Source: Terriglobia bacterium
Lineage (GTDB): Bacteria > Acidobacteriota > Terriglobia > UBA7540
DNA length: 37,354 nucleotides
Direction of reading: 5' to 3'
NCBI GenBank assembly: GCA_020072925.1
Contig: JAIQGA010000009.1
Location: 1-37,354 of the forward strand
How positions within the stretch are numbered: position 1 is the stretch's first letter; every line of letters starts with the position of its first letter. The translations under genes were made by a program, and so were the position numbers. Shown here one piece after another: positions 1-7,510 of this stretch. The notes under the pieces were generated by a model. It did no database searches. It was not told the DNA's origin and saw only the letters and a list, made by a program, of their open reading frames with translations.

Positions 1-30
1 GGCTACGATGGTTTTGTCGATGGAGGCACC

Positions 31-1074
31 ATGTTTTCTCGAATCGTCGGCATGCTTGGCTTCCTGGCGATCTTCCTCGGAGCTTCGTTGACCCCTATGT
101 TCGCTCAGTCTTTTTCCGATCTAACGGCAACCATGAGGGGTTTTCAGGAGAGCCGTGTTCTCCTTACTGCGGTTGAACTGGACATCTTCACCGCAGTGGG
201 AACGGGTGCCACAGCGGCGCAGGTGTCAAAGAAACTGGGAACCAATCCTCGCGCCACCGAGACTCTGCTCAACGCGGTCGTTTCCCTGGGCGCGCTGAGA
301 AAAGAAGCCGGAACGTTCTTCAACACCCCCGAAACCGCACGTTATCTTGTGGCGGGATCTCGGGACTACGCCCGCCCGGCACTCATGCACACGGTGAATA
401 TGTTCGACTCTTGGGCTACCCTGACTGACTGCGTGCGTACCGGCACTGCGGTAAAGCCACCAGGGGTGAGCCGGCAGGATCAGCAGTGGACAGAGAGCTT
501 CATTGCTGCCATGCACAGCGCGGCCGAGGGAACCGCTGCGCAGGTCGTCCGTGCCGTGGAGGTGCAGGGTGTATGTCGTCTGCTCGATATTGGGGGAGGA
601 TCGGGGGCCTATTCCATCGCGTTTGCGAAGGAGAGTCCCAGCCTGCGCGCCGAAGTCCTCGATCTGGCATCCGTCGTCCCGATTGCACAGAAACATATCG
701 ATGAAGCCGGTGTCGCGAACCAAGTCAGCACGCGAATCGGGGACCTGACCGTCGATGAGTTCGGCAAGGATTACGACCTGATCCTGCTGTCTGCCATCTG
801 CCACATGCTGGATCCGGAACAAAACCTGGATTTGTTCCGCCGGTGCTACCGGGCGCTCGCTCCGGGAGGACGAATCGTGATTCGCGACTTCATCCTCGAG
901 CCGGACAAGACGGCGCCGAAATGGGTAGCTCTGTTCGCGATCAACATGCTGGTTGGCACTAAAGGCGGATCAACATACACCGAAGCTGAGTACAAATCCT
1001 GGCTCACAGGCGCGGGATTTCAAGGTTTCACGCGGATTGACCCGACCGGCGATCTCATAGTGGCTAGGCGGTAG
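31..1074 (+). CDS. SAM-dependent O-methyltransferase-like protein with signal peptide
   Basis: The 347-aa protein has the layout of the dimeric acetylserotonin/hydroxyneurosporene O-methyltransferase family. A winged-helix dimerisation domain (about residues 33-105) is followed by a Rossmann SAM-binding domain with the glycine loop LLDIGGGSG near residue 187 and a later GGRIVIRDFIL strand. The first 26 residues are a hydrophobic signal-peptide-like segment ending ...MFAQS, which is unusual for a SAM enzyme. A GGAGG site lies just before this ATG, so I keep the long form. An internal ATG at 133 would give a normal cytoplasmic enzyme. The substrate cannot be told. It precedes a nitroreductase with a 160-bp gap, so an operon is uncertain. 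Confidence 0.85.
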   Translation: MFSRIVGMLGFLAIFLGASLTPMFAQSFSDLTATMRGFQESRVLLTAVELDIFTAVGTGATAAQVSKKLGTNPRATETLLNAVVSLGALRKEAGTFFNTPETARYLVAGSRDYARPALMHTVNMFDSWATLTDCVRTGTAVKPPGVSRQDQQWTESFIAAMHSAAEGTAAQVVRAVEVQGVCRLLDIGGGSGAYSIAFAKESPSLRAEVLDLASVVPIAQKHIDEAGVANQVSTRIGDLTVDEFGKDYDLILLSAICHMLDPEQNLDLFRRCYRALAPGGRIVIRDFILEPDKTAPKWVALFAINMLVGTKGGSTYTEAEYKSWLTGAGFQGFTRIDPTGDLIVARR

Positions 1075-1234
1075 TAGCTGAAACACTCACCTCGTGCACA
1101 GCAAGACCCCAGTCGGACTGACCGAGATCCTGCACGACCACAGATGAGAGAGTTCAGTTACGCAGCCGCATGCTGTGATGTAAACTCTCATCGCCTCCGG
1201 CACAAGAAGCGGTCAACTCAAGAGGAATGCGGCC

Positions 1235-1726
1235 ATGGACGCAATTGAGGTGTTGAAGACGCGGCGTTCTGTGCGCGCCTACAAGCGCGAACCTGTCCCC
1301 AAAAAGGTCATCGAAGACATAGTTGACTGCGGACGCCTTGCGCCCACGGCGGTTAACATCCAGCCTTGGGAGTTCGTGGTCGTGACAGACCCCCAGGCGC
1401 TGCGCCGCATTGCCAAGGCCACCGACTACGGGGGATTCATTGCCGACGCCCCGGTATGCGTCGTTGTCATGTGCCGGGACACGAAGTATTACCTCGAAGA
1501 CGGCAGTGCCGCCACTGAGAATATCCTGCTGGCTGCCCGTGCGCACGGCTTGGGCTCGTGCTGGGTCGCCGGGGATAAAAAGCCTTATGCGGCGGAAATC
1601 TGCCGCTTGGTGGGAGCGCCTCAAGGCTACAAGTTGGTCAGCCTGATTCCCATCGGCTATCCCGCAGAAAGCCCGCAAAAGGCCAAGCGGCTCCTGTCAG
1701 ATGTTCTACACTGGGAAAAGTACTGA
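1235..1726 (+). CDS. Nitroreductase family protein (FMN-dependent)
   Basis: The 163-aa protein is a short nitroreductase-fold flavoenzyme. It has the FMN-binding start EVLKTRRSVRAYK, the GRLAPTAVNIQPWEFVVV segment that lines the flavin, and the later HGLGSCWVAG segment. Such enzymes use NAD(P)H to reduce nitro compounds, quinones or related electrophiles in the cytoplasm as dimers. AGAGG lies upstream of the ATG. In the spacer before it, an imperfect inverted repeat (arms GATGAGAG at 1143-1150 and CTCTCATC at 1185-1192) could be a regulator site or hairpin. The substrate is unknown. Confidence 0.9.
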   Translation: MDAIEVLKTRRSVRAYKREPVPKKVIEDIVDCGRLAPTAVNIQPWEFVVVTDPQALRRIAKATDYGGFIADAPVCVVVMCRDTKYYLEDGSAATENILLAARAHGLGSCWVAGDKKPYAAEICRLVGAPQGYKLVSLIPIGYPAESPQKAKRLLSDVLHWEKY

Positions 1727-3243
1727 ACCGGATTCCCATTGCTGACGTGGGCGGTCATGTCGGTATTTCGTACGGTGGATGAATTCGGGCACTGGGACCG
1801 AGCAGTACACCTGCAGTCCTGCAGGTCAATTGTTCAGTTATCGATCCCTTGATACTTCCCCCATGGATAACGTCGGCCCAGATTCCGTAAATCGACTTAT
1901 CAGTCGGCTGAATTCAAATCAAGAATGCAAAACATTTTTTGCTGGCGACAGTCATCTCATGACATTTCAATACGTTAGCGACGCGAGGGGTTTAACCCCT
2001 ACGAATTAGCATCCGCTTTTTCTTCTGCGACATATGAGTTTCCATGTCAAAGTCACCTCAGTTCACTTGATGCAACAAACGGTTGGCGTATCCAGGTAGC
2101 GGTGCCGGCCAGGACCGCCTGCAGGACTGCACGGCCGAGTGGCTGTAGTCAAACCGAAAATATCAAACTGATTTTGGTTGCTGATATGTATCCCGTGATG
2201 TTTCAAAATGTTAGCAGGATCTGAGTGCGCCCCAACGTTTTCTGTAAGCGTTGTTTTCGATAGAGGCAAAGTCTCATGGGCGAGATTCAGCCGATAGCAC
2301 CGCGATTCCGTCAAGCCGTATGACAATTGTACTCCAGCTGTACTCCGGTGTAGGGAGGTTGCGGGAAGAATCGCTGGTAGGCACTTTCCGCCATTTCCGC
2401 CGCGAGGTGGCCCCCGAGCATCAGCACGCAGGTGGAGGCAACCGGGCGTGCAGTCCTGCAGGACTGCAGGAGCACCTCGCAAAAACGCAGCGTGTGAGCG
2501 CCCTTCCCCCCCCGGGCACCGAGCCAGCTTTTCAAACCCCCAGCCTGCTATACATCCCACGATGACCGCGGCCGGGGACTACTGGACGTTTGCTGATTCG
2601 TGCCTGCCAGGTCGACAACGTCAGCTTCGGGGTCGACGATGACGGAGGGGCGCCAGTGGGAAGTCGTATGTTGAGTACATGGGGTGGAAGGTTGGCCAAA
2701 GTGGCCACCGAGCACTACAAATAGCCATTCAATCCAGCACAGCTAATGTTCAAAGTTGGCGAGCCTCCGTAACGATGTTAGTCCCTGTCTTGCCAAAGGG
2801 CTACGCAATAGATACCAAGCCGGTTCGTCACCAAGAAGCAAAAAGCGGCTTTTTGCAAGCCTTACAAGCCGTCGAGGGGGCAGTCGGGGCTGGCAAGAAA
2901 GACTTCAAAGAAGCGGATTTCGATTGGCATTGGGGGAAGATTCAGACCGCCCATCTTTGTGTTGCGAAACAGTCTTTCCGGGAGGCCAGGCTCAGAATTG
3001 GGTTCAGCCTGGTCACTATCTCCTTTCACGTCAACCGATTAGCAAGCTGGCGTACAGATCCTCCAGCACTCATCAAGCTAGGTGTGTCTCAACGCCATCT
3101 GAAGTGTCGCGCAAATGGCGAAATTCGCGGCTGTAACATTTGGACGGTCCAAAGCGCCTTCGCTCGAGGTAAGAGTGAAAAGAAATCTGAGACTCCTTCA
3201 CGAAGCAGGTTGGAATTTAGAAGGACCTCCGCCCCATCTTGGC
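1727..3243. other. Gene-poor stretch, no convincing gene
   Basis: About 1.5 kb with no ORF I can defend. Open frames exist on both strands (for example 2063-2560 minus and 2679-3401 plus), but their translations show no recognisable domain and they overlap each other or the gene at 3244-4491. It contains three related PstI-type palindromes (1812, 2118, 2449), a short hairpin AGGGGTT-T-AACCCCT at 1986-2000, and two imperfect direct repeats (1961-1982 and 2197-2218). The stretch may hold the left boundary of the mobile element that ends at the tRNA, but I found no copy of the tRNA 3' end here. Confidence 0.6.
2449..2468. repeat. Perfect 20-bp palindrome, with two partial copies at 1812-1825 and 2118-2131
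   Basis: TGCAGTCCTGCAGGACTGCA reads the same on both strands. The left 14 bases recur at 1812-1825 and the right 14 bases at 2118-2131, all inside the gene-poor stretch. No copy was seen elsewhere in the window. It could be a protein-binding site family or a remnant of a small repeat element. Confidence 0.75.
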
Positions 3244-4491
3244 CTAACGAACGGTATCCTTCGTTGACGTGCCGATGCTTGGTAGGCGGCCCCTCGATCG
3301 GTAGACAGCTTTCCTTGCTGCTTCCGGGGACTTTCCTTCTTGGTCCTGAAATTCTCTGCACTCTTCCTTTCGTTGGACCTTTTCGATCCGGTAGGCGGTG
3401 ACCTTCAGTACCTCAGCTCGCGGAATCCGGATCAGCCCGTCATCGCCACGCTGGCCACGAATCCTTTCTTGACGGATTAGCCTGTATAGCGTGTCCTTGC
3501 TCACCTGGAGTTGGAACGCTGCCTCGGGAACCATGTAGCTTTCCGTTGTTCTATCGTAGGTGGGTTGGAATTCGGGTCCGTCTGCGCCGGGAAGCCGGCG
3601 GAGTATCTTCTTGACGTACATACGGAATCCGTGAGGGTGTTCAGGAAAGGAAAAGTGCTTTAACATGTGCGCGCAAGCAAGCTCGACAACCTGCTTAGGC
3701 GTGAGATCGCATTTCCTCGCTGCCCATTTGATGCTTGTCCCAAAGTTTTTTCGCAGGTAGGTTTCGAATTCTCGTGTGAGGCGCTCGTCCACATCGATCA
3801 CCACGAGTTGGGCCATCGCAATCAGAAGCTGCGCCCTGAGGTCTGCGCTAGGGCACTCCTCGTTCCAGTATATGCCTCGGCTCCTAGGCACTGACCCAGT
3901 CTGCCAAGTGATGTCCCGAACGCTCGAATCCCCGCTTAGATCAACCACGGGATCATCAAGACGATCGGGGTCAAGGTATCCGCCTAAGGCTCGCCGGAAG
4001 GATCGGACTTTACTTTTGTCAACGCCCGAGCCCTCCTGCTCCACCCGCACAAAGATCACGCGCTCAGCCGCGGAGACCGGTAAGACGAGCAGCGGGTTCA
4101 CAGCATTACCGGCCGCGTTCTGGGGATCGCCCTTGCTGTAACGAGGGGGCACTCGCGCGTATTTGAAACGAACTTCAAGGCAGTGAGGGGACTTGGCGTT
4201 GAGATTCGGAACAATGCGGACTTCGGCCCAATATGTCTCGGCGACGACTTCTCCTAACAAATCGTGGAAAGGTCTGCTAGCAGCCCTGGGCCTACTCGCC
4301 CCAGAGGCGTCCAAGATGATCGGCTCTGGTTTGTCCGCATCGCCGTCAGTCAAAAGTTGATGGAGGACACCCCACTCATCGTGGGCGATTATTGGGTGAC
4401 CCAAGCTTATCGCCCTTGCCCACTCCTCCAATCGGGAGGCAAGCCAGTTCACCCCTTCCCAATCATTGTCGAGGTTCGGCCTATGTCCCAT
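3244..4491 (-). CDS. Unknown protein with C-terminal excisionase/MerR-type HTH
   Basis: I do not recognise the first 300 residues. A segment around residues 310-360 (YMVPEAAFQLQVSKDTLYRL) is a typical excisionase/MerR-type DNA-binding helix-turn-helix, followed by a lysine/arginine-rich tail. The reading frame stays open to an ATG at 4536, but a good promoter (TTGCTC, 17 bases, TATAGT at 4498-4526 on this strand) lies inside that extension. It places the transcription start at about the ATG at 4491, so I start there (415 aa) and infer a leaderless mRNA. It diverges from the small HTH gene at 4557. It is probably a regulator or DNA-binding protein of the element. Confidence 0.65.
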   Translation of the reverse strand: MGHRPNLDNDWEGVNWLASRLEEWARAISLGHPIIAHDEWGVLHQLLTDGDADKPEPIILDASGASRPRAASRPFHDLLGEVVAETYWAEVRIVPNLNAKSPHCLEVRFKYARVPPRYSKGDPQNAAGNAVNPLLVLPVSAAERVIFVRVEQEGSGVDKSKVRSFRRALGGYLDPDRLDDPVVDLSGDSSVRDITWQTGSVPRSRGIYWNEECPSADLRAQLLIAMAQLVVIDVDERLTREFETYLRKNFGTSIKWAARKCDLTPKQVVELACAHMLKHFSFPEHPHGFRMYVKKILRRLPGADGPEFQPTYDRTTESYMVPEAAFQLQVSKDTLYRLIRQERIRGQRGDDGLIRIPRAEVLKVTAYRIEKVQRKEECREFQDQEGKSPEAARKAVYRSRGRLPSIGTSTKDTVR

Positions 4492-4497
4492 ATTGCA

Positions 4498-4526
4498 ACT
4501 ATAAGCGGGTGAGGCAATGCGAGCAA
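4498..4526 (-). promoter_or_regulatory. Sigma-70-type promoter for the 3244-4491 gene
   Basis: On the minus strand TTGCTC (4526-4521) and TATAGT (4503-4498) are separated by exactly 17 bases. The expected start point falls on or next to the ATG at 4491, leaving no room for a ribosome-binding site. None is visible there. Confidence 0.5.
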
Positions 4527-4550
4527 GTGCAGGCATAGGAGCGAAGGAGA

Positions 4551-4562
4551 TTGCATATGCAA
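4551..4562. promoter_or_regulatory. Palindrome spanning a start codon
   Basis: TTGCATATGCAA is a perfect 12-bp palindrome whose centre contains the ATG of the gene at 4557, just after its AAGGAGA ribosome-binding site. It sits between two divergent HTH genes, so an operator for either product is plausible but unproven. Confidence 0.35.
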
Positions 4563-4790
4563 CACGAACCTATCTCGGTCTCGCGATGGGAGGCCGCGCG
4601 TCTTCTTGGGATTTCAACGCGAACTGTCGACTACCTCCTGGAAAAGAAGGAACTTACTCCTCGTCGGGTCGGCCGCAAAGTGTTGATTTCATATGAAGAA
4701 CTCCAGGCGTTCGCTCGGCGGGACCACGCGAGCCCAGCGAGGCCGAACAGGTCTTCCTCGAGCCCACTGCCCCGAGGAGGCGACAAATGA
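4557..4790 (+). CDS. Small excisionase-like HTH protein
   Basis: The 77-aa protein is almost entirely one helix-turn-helix of the excisionase/MerR (HTH_17) type: VSRWEAARLLGISTRTVDYL for the helices, then VGRKVLISYEELQAF for the wing. Proteins of this type bind DNA and either regulate element genes or assist the integrase in excision. I use the ATG at 4557 rather than the TTG at 4551 because AAGGAGA (4544-4550) is six bases before the ATG. The C-terminus is basic and serine/proline-rich. Confidence 0.8.
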   Translation: MQHEPISVSRWEAARLLGISTRTVDYLLEKKELTPRRVGRKVLISYEELQAFARRDHASPARPNRSSSSPLPRGGDK

Positions 4791-4849
4791 AAGAGCGTAG
4801 GCGTACGGGCAGTCGAGTGCAGCGTTGCACGCGACAGATCGTTCAATAG
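4787..4849 (+). CDS. Possible 20-aa basic peptide
   Basis: This ATG overlaps the stop of the preceding gene (ATGA), and GAGGAGG at 4774-4780 lies six bases before it, a strong initiation context. The peptide is arginine-rich with one cysteine and ends at TAG 4847-4849. There is no homology argument. It may be a coupling or leader ORF for the next gene at 4875, or chance. Confidence 0.25.
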   Translation: MKERRRTGSRVQRCTRQIVQ

Positions 4850-4874
4850 GACCCCAACTCGGAGGTGTGACGGC

Positions 4875-5336
4875 GTGCGCGTATCTGCCTTCAAGATTGA
4901 CCCCAATTGGGACGAATGGTTCGCTCTTATCACTCGAGGTTTCTTGACCGAGTTCGCATTCGCCATGAGCCGGAACGCTTGGGTGCTCTACTTAACCCTG
5001 GCCACTTTCTACAACAGGCGCCAAGCGCGCGCATTCCCCACGCTGGAGAGGATCGAGACTGTATGTCCCCTCGGTCGATTCTCGCGTTCCCGGGCACTGC
5101 GAGAACTACGCAAGTTGGGACTCGTAGAAGTGTGGGCCGAGCGGCGCGGGCGCAGAAGGAGAACTTTTTACCGCTTGCTCCACGCGGACGCGAAGGGACA
5201 CCACAAGGCCCAACTACAGCAGGCCACGTGCGAGGAGATATTCGAGCGGGCAGTGAAGGGGGTGCTCCCACCGGGCTACGAATGGGTGCAGCGAGCCCAC
5301 CTCAAGTCGGGGCGGAGCGTCTGCGTATGTCAGTAA
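4875..5336 (+). CDS. Winged-helix protein, plasmid/phage replication-like
   Basis: The 153-aa protein has an N-terminal helical region, then a winged helix (about residues 55-100: FPTLERIETVCPLGRFSRSR, RELRKLGLVEVWAERRGR). The layout resembles the DNA-binding part of plasmid Rep or phage O-type initiators, in which one HTH chooses between alternative conditions and the wing is very basic. GGAGGT at 4861-4866 supports the GTG start. The following 250 bp contains palindromes and direct repeats that could be its binding sites. Function as initiator or regulator is inferred; the fold assignment is moderate. Confidence 0.65.
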   Translation: MRVSAFKIDPNWDEWFALITRGFLTEFAFAMSRNAWVLYLTLATFYNRRQARAFPTLERIETVCPLGRFSRSRALRELRKLGLVEVWAERRGRRRRTFYRLLHADAKGHHKAQLQQATCEEIFERAVKGVLPPGYEWVQRAHLKSGRSVCVCQ

Positions 5337-5363
5337 TGCCGTCAGGATTGCTACCAACAAACC

Positions 5364-5450
5364 CGCAACTTTCTTGCCCCCAGGATTGTTGCGGTTTTCG
5401 CGACAATGCTGGCCATGTTTGTTGCGAGTTTCGCAACAGTCTTGCCCCCA
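5364..5450. repeat. Palindrome and direct-repeat cluster (possible origin or operator)
   Basis: Two copies of CGCAACnnTCTTGCCCCCA (5364-5382 and 5432-5450, 17 of 19 identical) flank two inverted repeats. The first has arms ATTGTTGCG/CGCGACAAT at 5385-5393 and 5399-5407 with one mismatch. The second has arms GTTGCGA/TCGCAAC at 5421-5427 and 5431-5437, perfect. All share the TTGTTGCG core. An AT-rich tract (about 5490-5502) follows. The arrangement just after a Rep-like gene resembles an iteron origin or autoregulatory operator. Confidence 0.6.
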
Positions 5451-5587
5451 TACCCTATGTCAGAGTCAAGCCTATTAGAGGAAGGGGCCCTATTAAAATA
5501 AACGGCTACCGCCGTGCGTAGCACGCGATGCGACAGAAAACCGGCTTGACTGCTGACACTGACGGGGACGGAAGAAAGGAGTAATTC

Positions 5588-5818
5588 ATGGACTTTTTCG
5601 AGTTGCTAGAAGTAGACCGCGAAAAGTTGCCCCGCCACACGGCGGAAGCTGCAGATAAATGCGAGGAACAATGGGAAGAGTGTGGCAGACCGACCAACCC
5701 TCAGCGCCTGGCCCGGTTCCTTAGCGATGCATTGAGGTCTTGCACCGAAGAAGGATTGCGCTACCCGAAAGTGCTGTTGCTGCGGCTCAAGCAATTGCAG
5801 CGAGGCGAATGGCCCTGA
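5588..5818 (+). CDS. Small acidic protein of unknown function
   Basis: The 76-aa protein is not recognised. It is mixed charged and mostly helical by eye, with two cysteines, and contains no membrane segment or motif. A good ribosome-binding site (AAAGGAG) lies 8 bases before the ATG at 5588. It sits between the Rep-like gene and the Spo11-like gene within the mobile element, which suggests an accessory element function but says no more. Confidence 0.6.
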   Translation: MDFFELLEVDREKLPRHTAEAADKCEEQWEECGRPTNPQRLARFLSDALRSCTEEGLRYPKVLLLRLKQLQRGEWP

Positions 5819-5935
5819 GACAGGGTGAGTGGGCACAGGTCCGGATCCGGCTCTGCCCGCACGGACCAGTCGAGTGTGTGCTGTGGATGATCATGCGGGC
5901 ATTATAGGATCGAAGCTCCAGTCGCGAGTTGTCCG

Positions 5936-6793
5936 ATGGCTTATAGGTCTAGGTCTACAAGGCGCAGCCCGGCCGAAATGGCCAATATTCGAGAGGCACT
6001 GTACAAAGTGTTGCAGGCCGACAACCCCATGACAGTTCGCCAAGTCTTCTACCAACTTGTGAGTCGCGGAGTAATTGCAAAGACCGAGACCGAGTACAAG
6101 CAAACCGTGGTTCGACTCCTCACGACCATGCGCCGAGCGGGAGAGCTACCGTTTGGTTGGATCGCAGACAACACACGTTGGATGCGCAAACCGCGGACCT
6201 ACTCGTCCATCGATGAAATGTTGTCTCTGACGGCTGTAACTTACCGGCGTGCAATTTGGGACAGCCAGCCTGCCTACGTTGAGATCTGGCTCGAAAAAGA
6301 TGCCTTGGCAGGCGTGGTCTGCGAAGAAACTGGCCCCTGGGACGTGCCGTTAATGGTGACCCGAGGTTACCCGAGCGTGTCGTATCTGTACGAAGCAGCC
6401 GACGCTATCAGGGAACAAAGGAAGCCGGCGTACCTCTACTATTTCGGCGACCTGGACCCATCGGGAGTTGACATTACACGTACGGTGGAACGCGGCATCA
6501 GGGAATTCGCACCGAATGTGGATCTCTTCTTTCAACGAGTGGCCGTCACTCAGCAGCAAGTCGAGGAATTGGGCCTTCCCACGCGCCCGACAAAGGTGAC
6601 GGACAGTCGAAGCAAGAACTTCAGCGGAGAGAGTGTAGAGGTAGACGCGATCCCGCCCCCTCAACTCCGCGACTTAGTAAAAGCCTGCATCGAGAAACAC
6701 ATTGACCGGCGGTTACTCAGGAGGACCCGGAAAGTCGAGGCGGCAGAGCGTGAAACGCTCGTCGTGATTCAACAACAGATGCAGCGATGGTAG
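5936..6793 (+). CDS. Compact Spo11/topoisomerase VI A-like protein (5Y-CAP + Toprim)
   Basis: The 285-aa protein has the two parts that define topoisomerase VI subunit A and Spo11. An N-terminal winged-helix segment carries NPMTVRQVFYQLVSRG, matching the T-x-R-x-x-[FY]-Y pattern around the catalytic tyrosine; Tyr39 is the candidate. A Toprim domain follows, with VEIWLEKDALAG (Glu120, Glu116 nearby) and YYFGDLDPSGVDI (Asp172, Asp174) as the metal-binding residues. It is shorter than typical A subunits (about 350-400 aa), and no GHKL-ATPase B subunit is encoded in the window. The family is known to cleave DNA through a 5'-phosphotyrosyl bond. Stand-alone compact forms have been reported on mobile elements (Topo mini-A, from memory). 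The ATG has no clear Shine-Dalgarno site; an in-frame stop at 5888 limits the start. Activity is inferred. Confidence 0.75.
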   Translation: MAYRSRSTRRSPAEMANIREALYKVLQADNPMTVRQVFYQLVSRGVIAKTETEYKQTVVRLLTTMRRAGELPFGWIADNTRWMRKPRTYSSIDEMLSLTAVTYRRAIWDSQPAYVEIWLEKDALAGVVCEETGPWDVPLMVTRGYPSVSYLYEAADAIREQRKPAYLYYFGDLDPSGVDITRTVERGIREFAPNVDLFFQRVAVTQQQVEELGLPTRPTKVTDSRSKNFSGESVEVDAIPPPQLRDLVKACIEKHIDRRLLRRTRKVEAAERETLVVIQQQMQRW

Positions 6794-7006
6794 GCCGAAA
6801 GAACGGAACTGACTTGTGATCGCAACCCCCTCAAAGTCGCCTCTTCCGTGCTTAAGGCTAAGTCTTCATTGCGCCTTTGCGCGGAAGGAAGAGAAAGCAT
6901 TCGAAGGTTCCGAGCTAGGACCGCTCTGAAAACCGGATGGTCGGGGTGTGAACCTCCGAATTTGATTCAAGGGATAGCGGTTATAGCAACCGCCAATCAC
7001 CGTTAA
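6794..7006. other. Intergenic spacer within the element
   Basis: No gene is seen. A short inverted repeat GCGGTT/AACCGC lies at about 6977-6993 just upstream of the HTH gene at 7007 and could be its operator or the end of the preceding transcript. There is no T-run to call a terminator. Confidence 0.4.
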
Positions 7007-7261
7007 GTGGATGAAAAGATGAGTGCAGAAACGTCAGATGTCCCAATGATGTCCCAAAAGGGCGGGAATGGCATTCCCGAGGTGATTGATTCAACTGAAC
7101 TGGCGAAACGCTTGCGAGTGCCGGAATCGTGGATTCGCAATCGCACCCGCGCCCGCACCCCAAAGGAAGAACGCATCCCCTGTATACGTCTTGGTCGGTA
7201 TGTCCGTTTCGAGTGGGGATCACCCCAACTGGCGGGATGGCTCGAAAAAAAACGCCAGTAG
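7007..7261 (+). CDS. Excisionase/AlpA-like HTH protein
   Basis: The 84-aa protein carries a HTH_17-type DNA-binding domain: VIDSTELAKRLRVPESWIRN forms the helices and CIRLGRYVRFEWG the wing. Residues 1-25 are a flexible tail. Its place directly before the integrase operon fits a recombination directionality factor or regulator. The ATG at 7007 has no strong ribosome-binding site; an ATG at 7019 (MSAETS) is an alternative. Confidence 0.75.
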   Translation: MDEKMSAETSDVPMMSQKGGNGIPEVIDSTELAKRLRVPESWIRNRTRARTPKEERIPCIRLGRYVRFEWGSPQLAGWLEKKRQ

Positions 7262-7275
7262 CTTGCATTTCTCGC

Positions 7276-7303
7276 TTGACTTATCTAAGCGCATAGTTAA
7301 GAT
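7276..7303 (+). promoter_or_regulatory. Promoter of the integrase operon
   Basis: TTGACT (7276-7281) and TAAGAT (7298-7303) are separated by 16 bases. The expected transcription start falls on the ATG at 7310, implying a leaderless or near-leaderless transcript for the small basic protein. An imperfect inverted repeat (TTATCTAAG / GTTAAGATAG) overlaps both hexamers and may be an operator. Confidence 0.55.
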
Positions 7304-7309
7304 AGACAC

Positions 7310-7510
7310 ATGAAGAAGAACCCCGCAGCACAGCAACTTGGACGACTCGGCGGCTTGGTGAGAGGAAAACAGCTCACTAAAGCTCAGTTGTCGGAAATGG
7401 GCAAGAAGGGCGGTAAGGCGAGGGCGAAGAAACTGAGCACGGCTGAGCGAAGGCGAATTGCGATGCTGGGTGTGGCAGCCCGCGAACGCAAGAGAAAGGG
7501 GAAAACCTAA
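7310..7510 (+). CDS. Small basic GGKA/KGG-like protein upstream of integrase
   Basis: The 66-aa protein is very rich in Lys, Arg, Ala and Gly, with internal repeats LGRLGGLVRGK and MGKKGGKARAKK, each followed by a short helix. This resembles small stress-type KGG proteins and nucleic-acid-binding peptides. Its stop codon overlaps the ATG of the integrase (TAATG at 7508-7512), so the two are translationally coupled. It may be a DNA-binding accessory factor. The function is not known. Confidence 0.7.
   Translation: MKKNPAAQQLGRLGGLVRGKQLTKAQLSEMGKKGGKARAKKLSTAERRRIAMLGVAARERKRKGKT

Noticed and set aside
2063-2560. 165-aa minus-strand frame
   Set aside because: Overlaps other frames and palindromes, low-complexity translation, no supporting signals.
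2936-2952. Possible second attachment site resembling the tRNA 3' end (GGGGAAGATTCAGAC)
   Set aside because: Only a short, gapped match to the tRNA sequence GGGGAGATTCGAAC; too weak to name a boundary.
2679-3401. 240-aa open frame on the plus strand
   Set aside because: No recognisable domain, no ribosome-binding site, and its 3' part lies antisense over the HTH gene at 3244-4491.
4907-5521. 204-aa frame overlapping the Rep-like gene
   Set aside because: Different frame from 4875-5336; the Rep-like frame has the HTH and a ribosome site, and this one runs through the repeat cluster.
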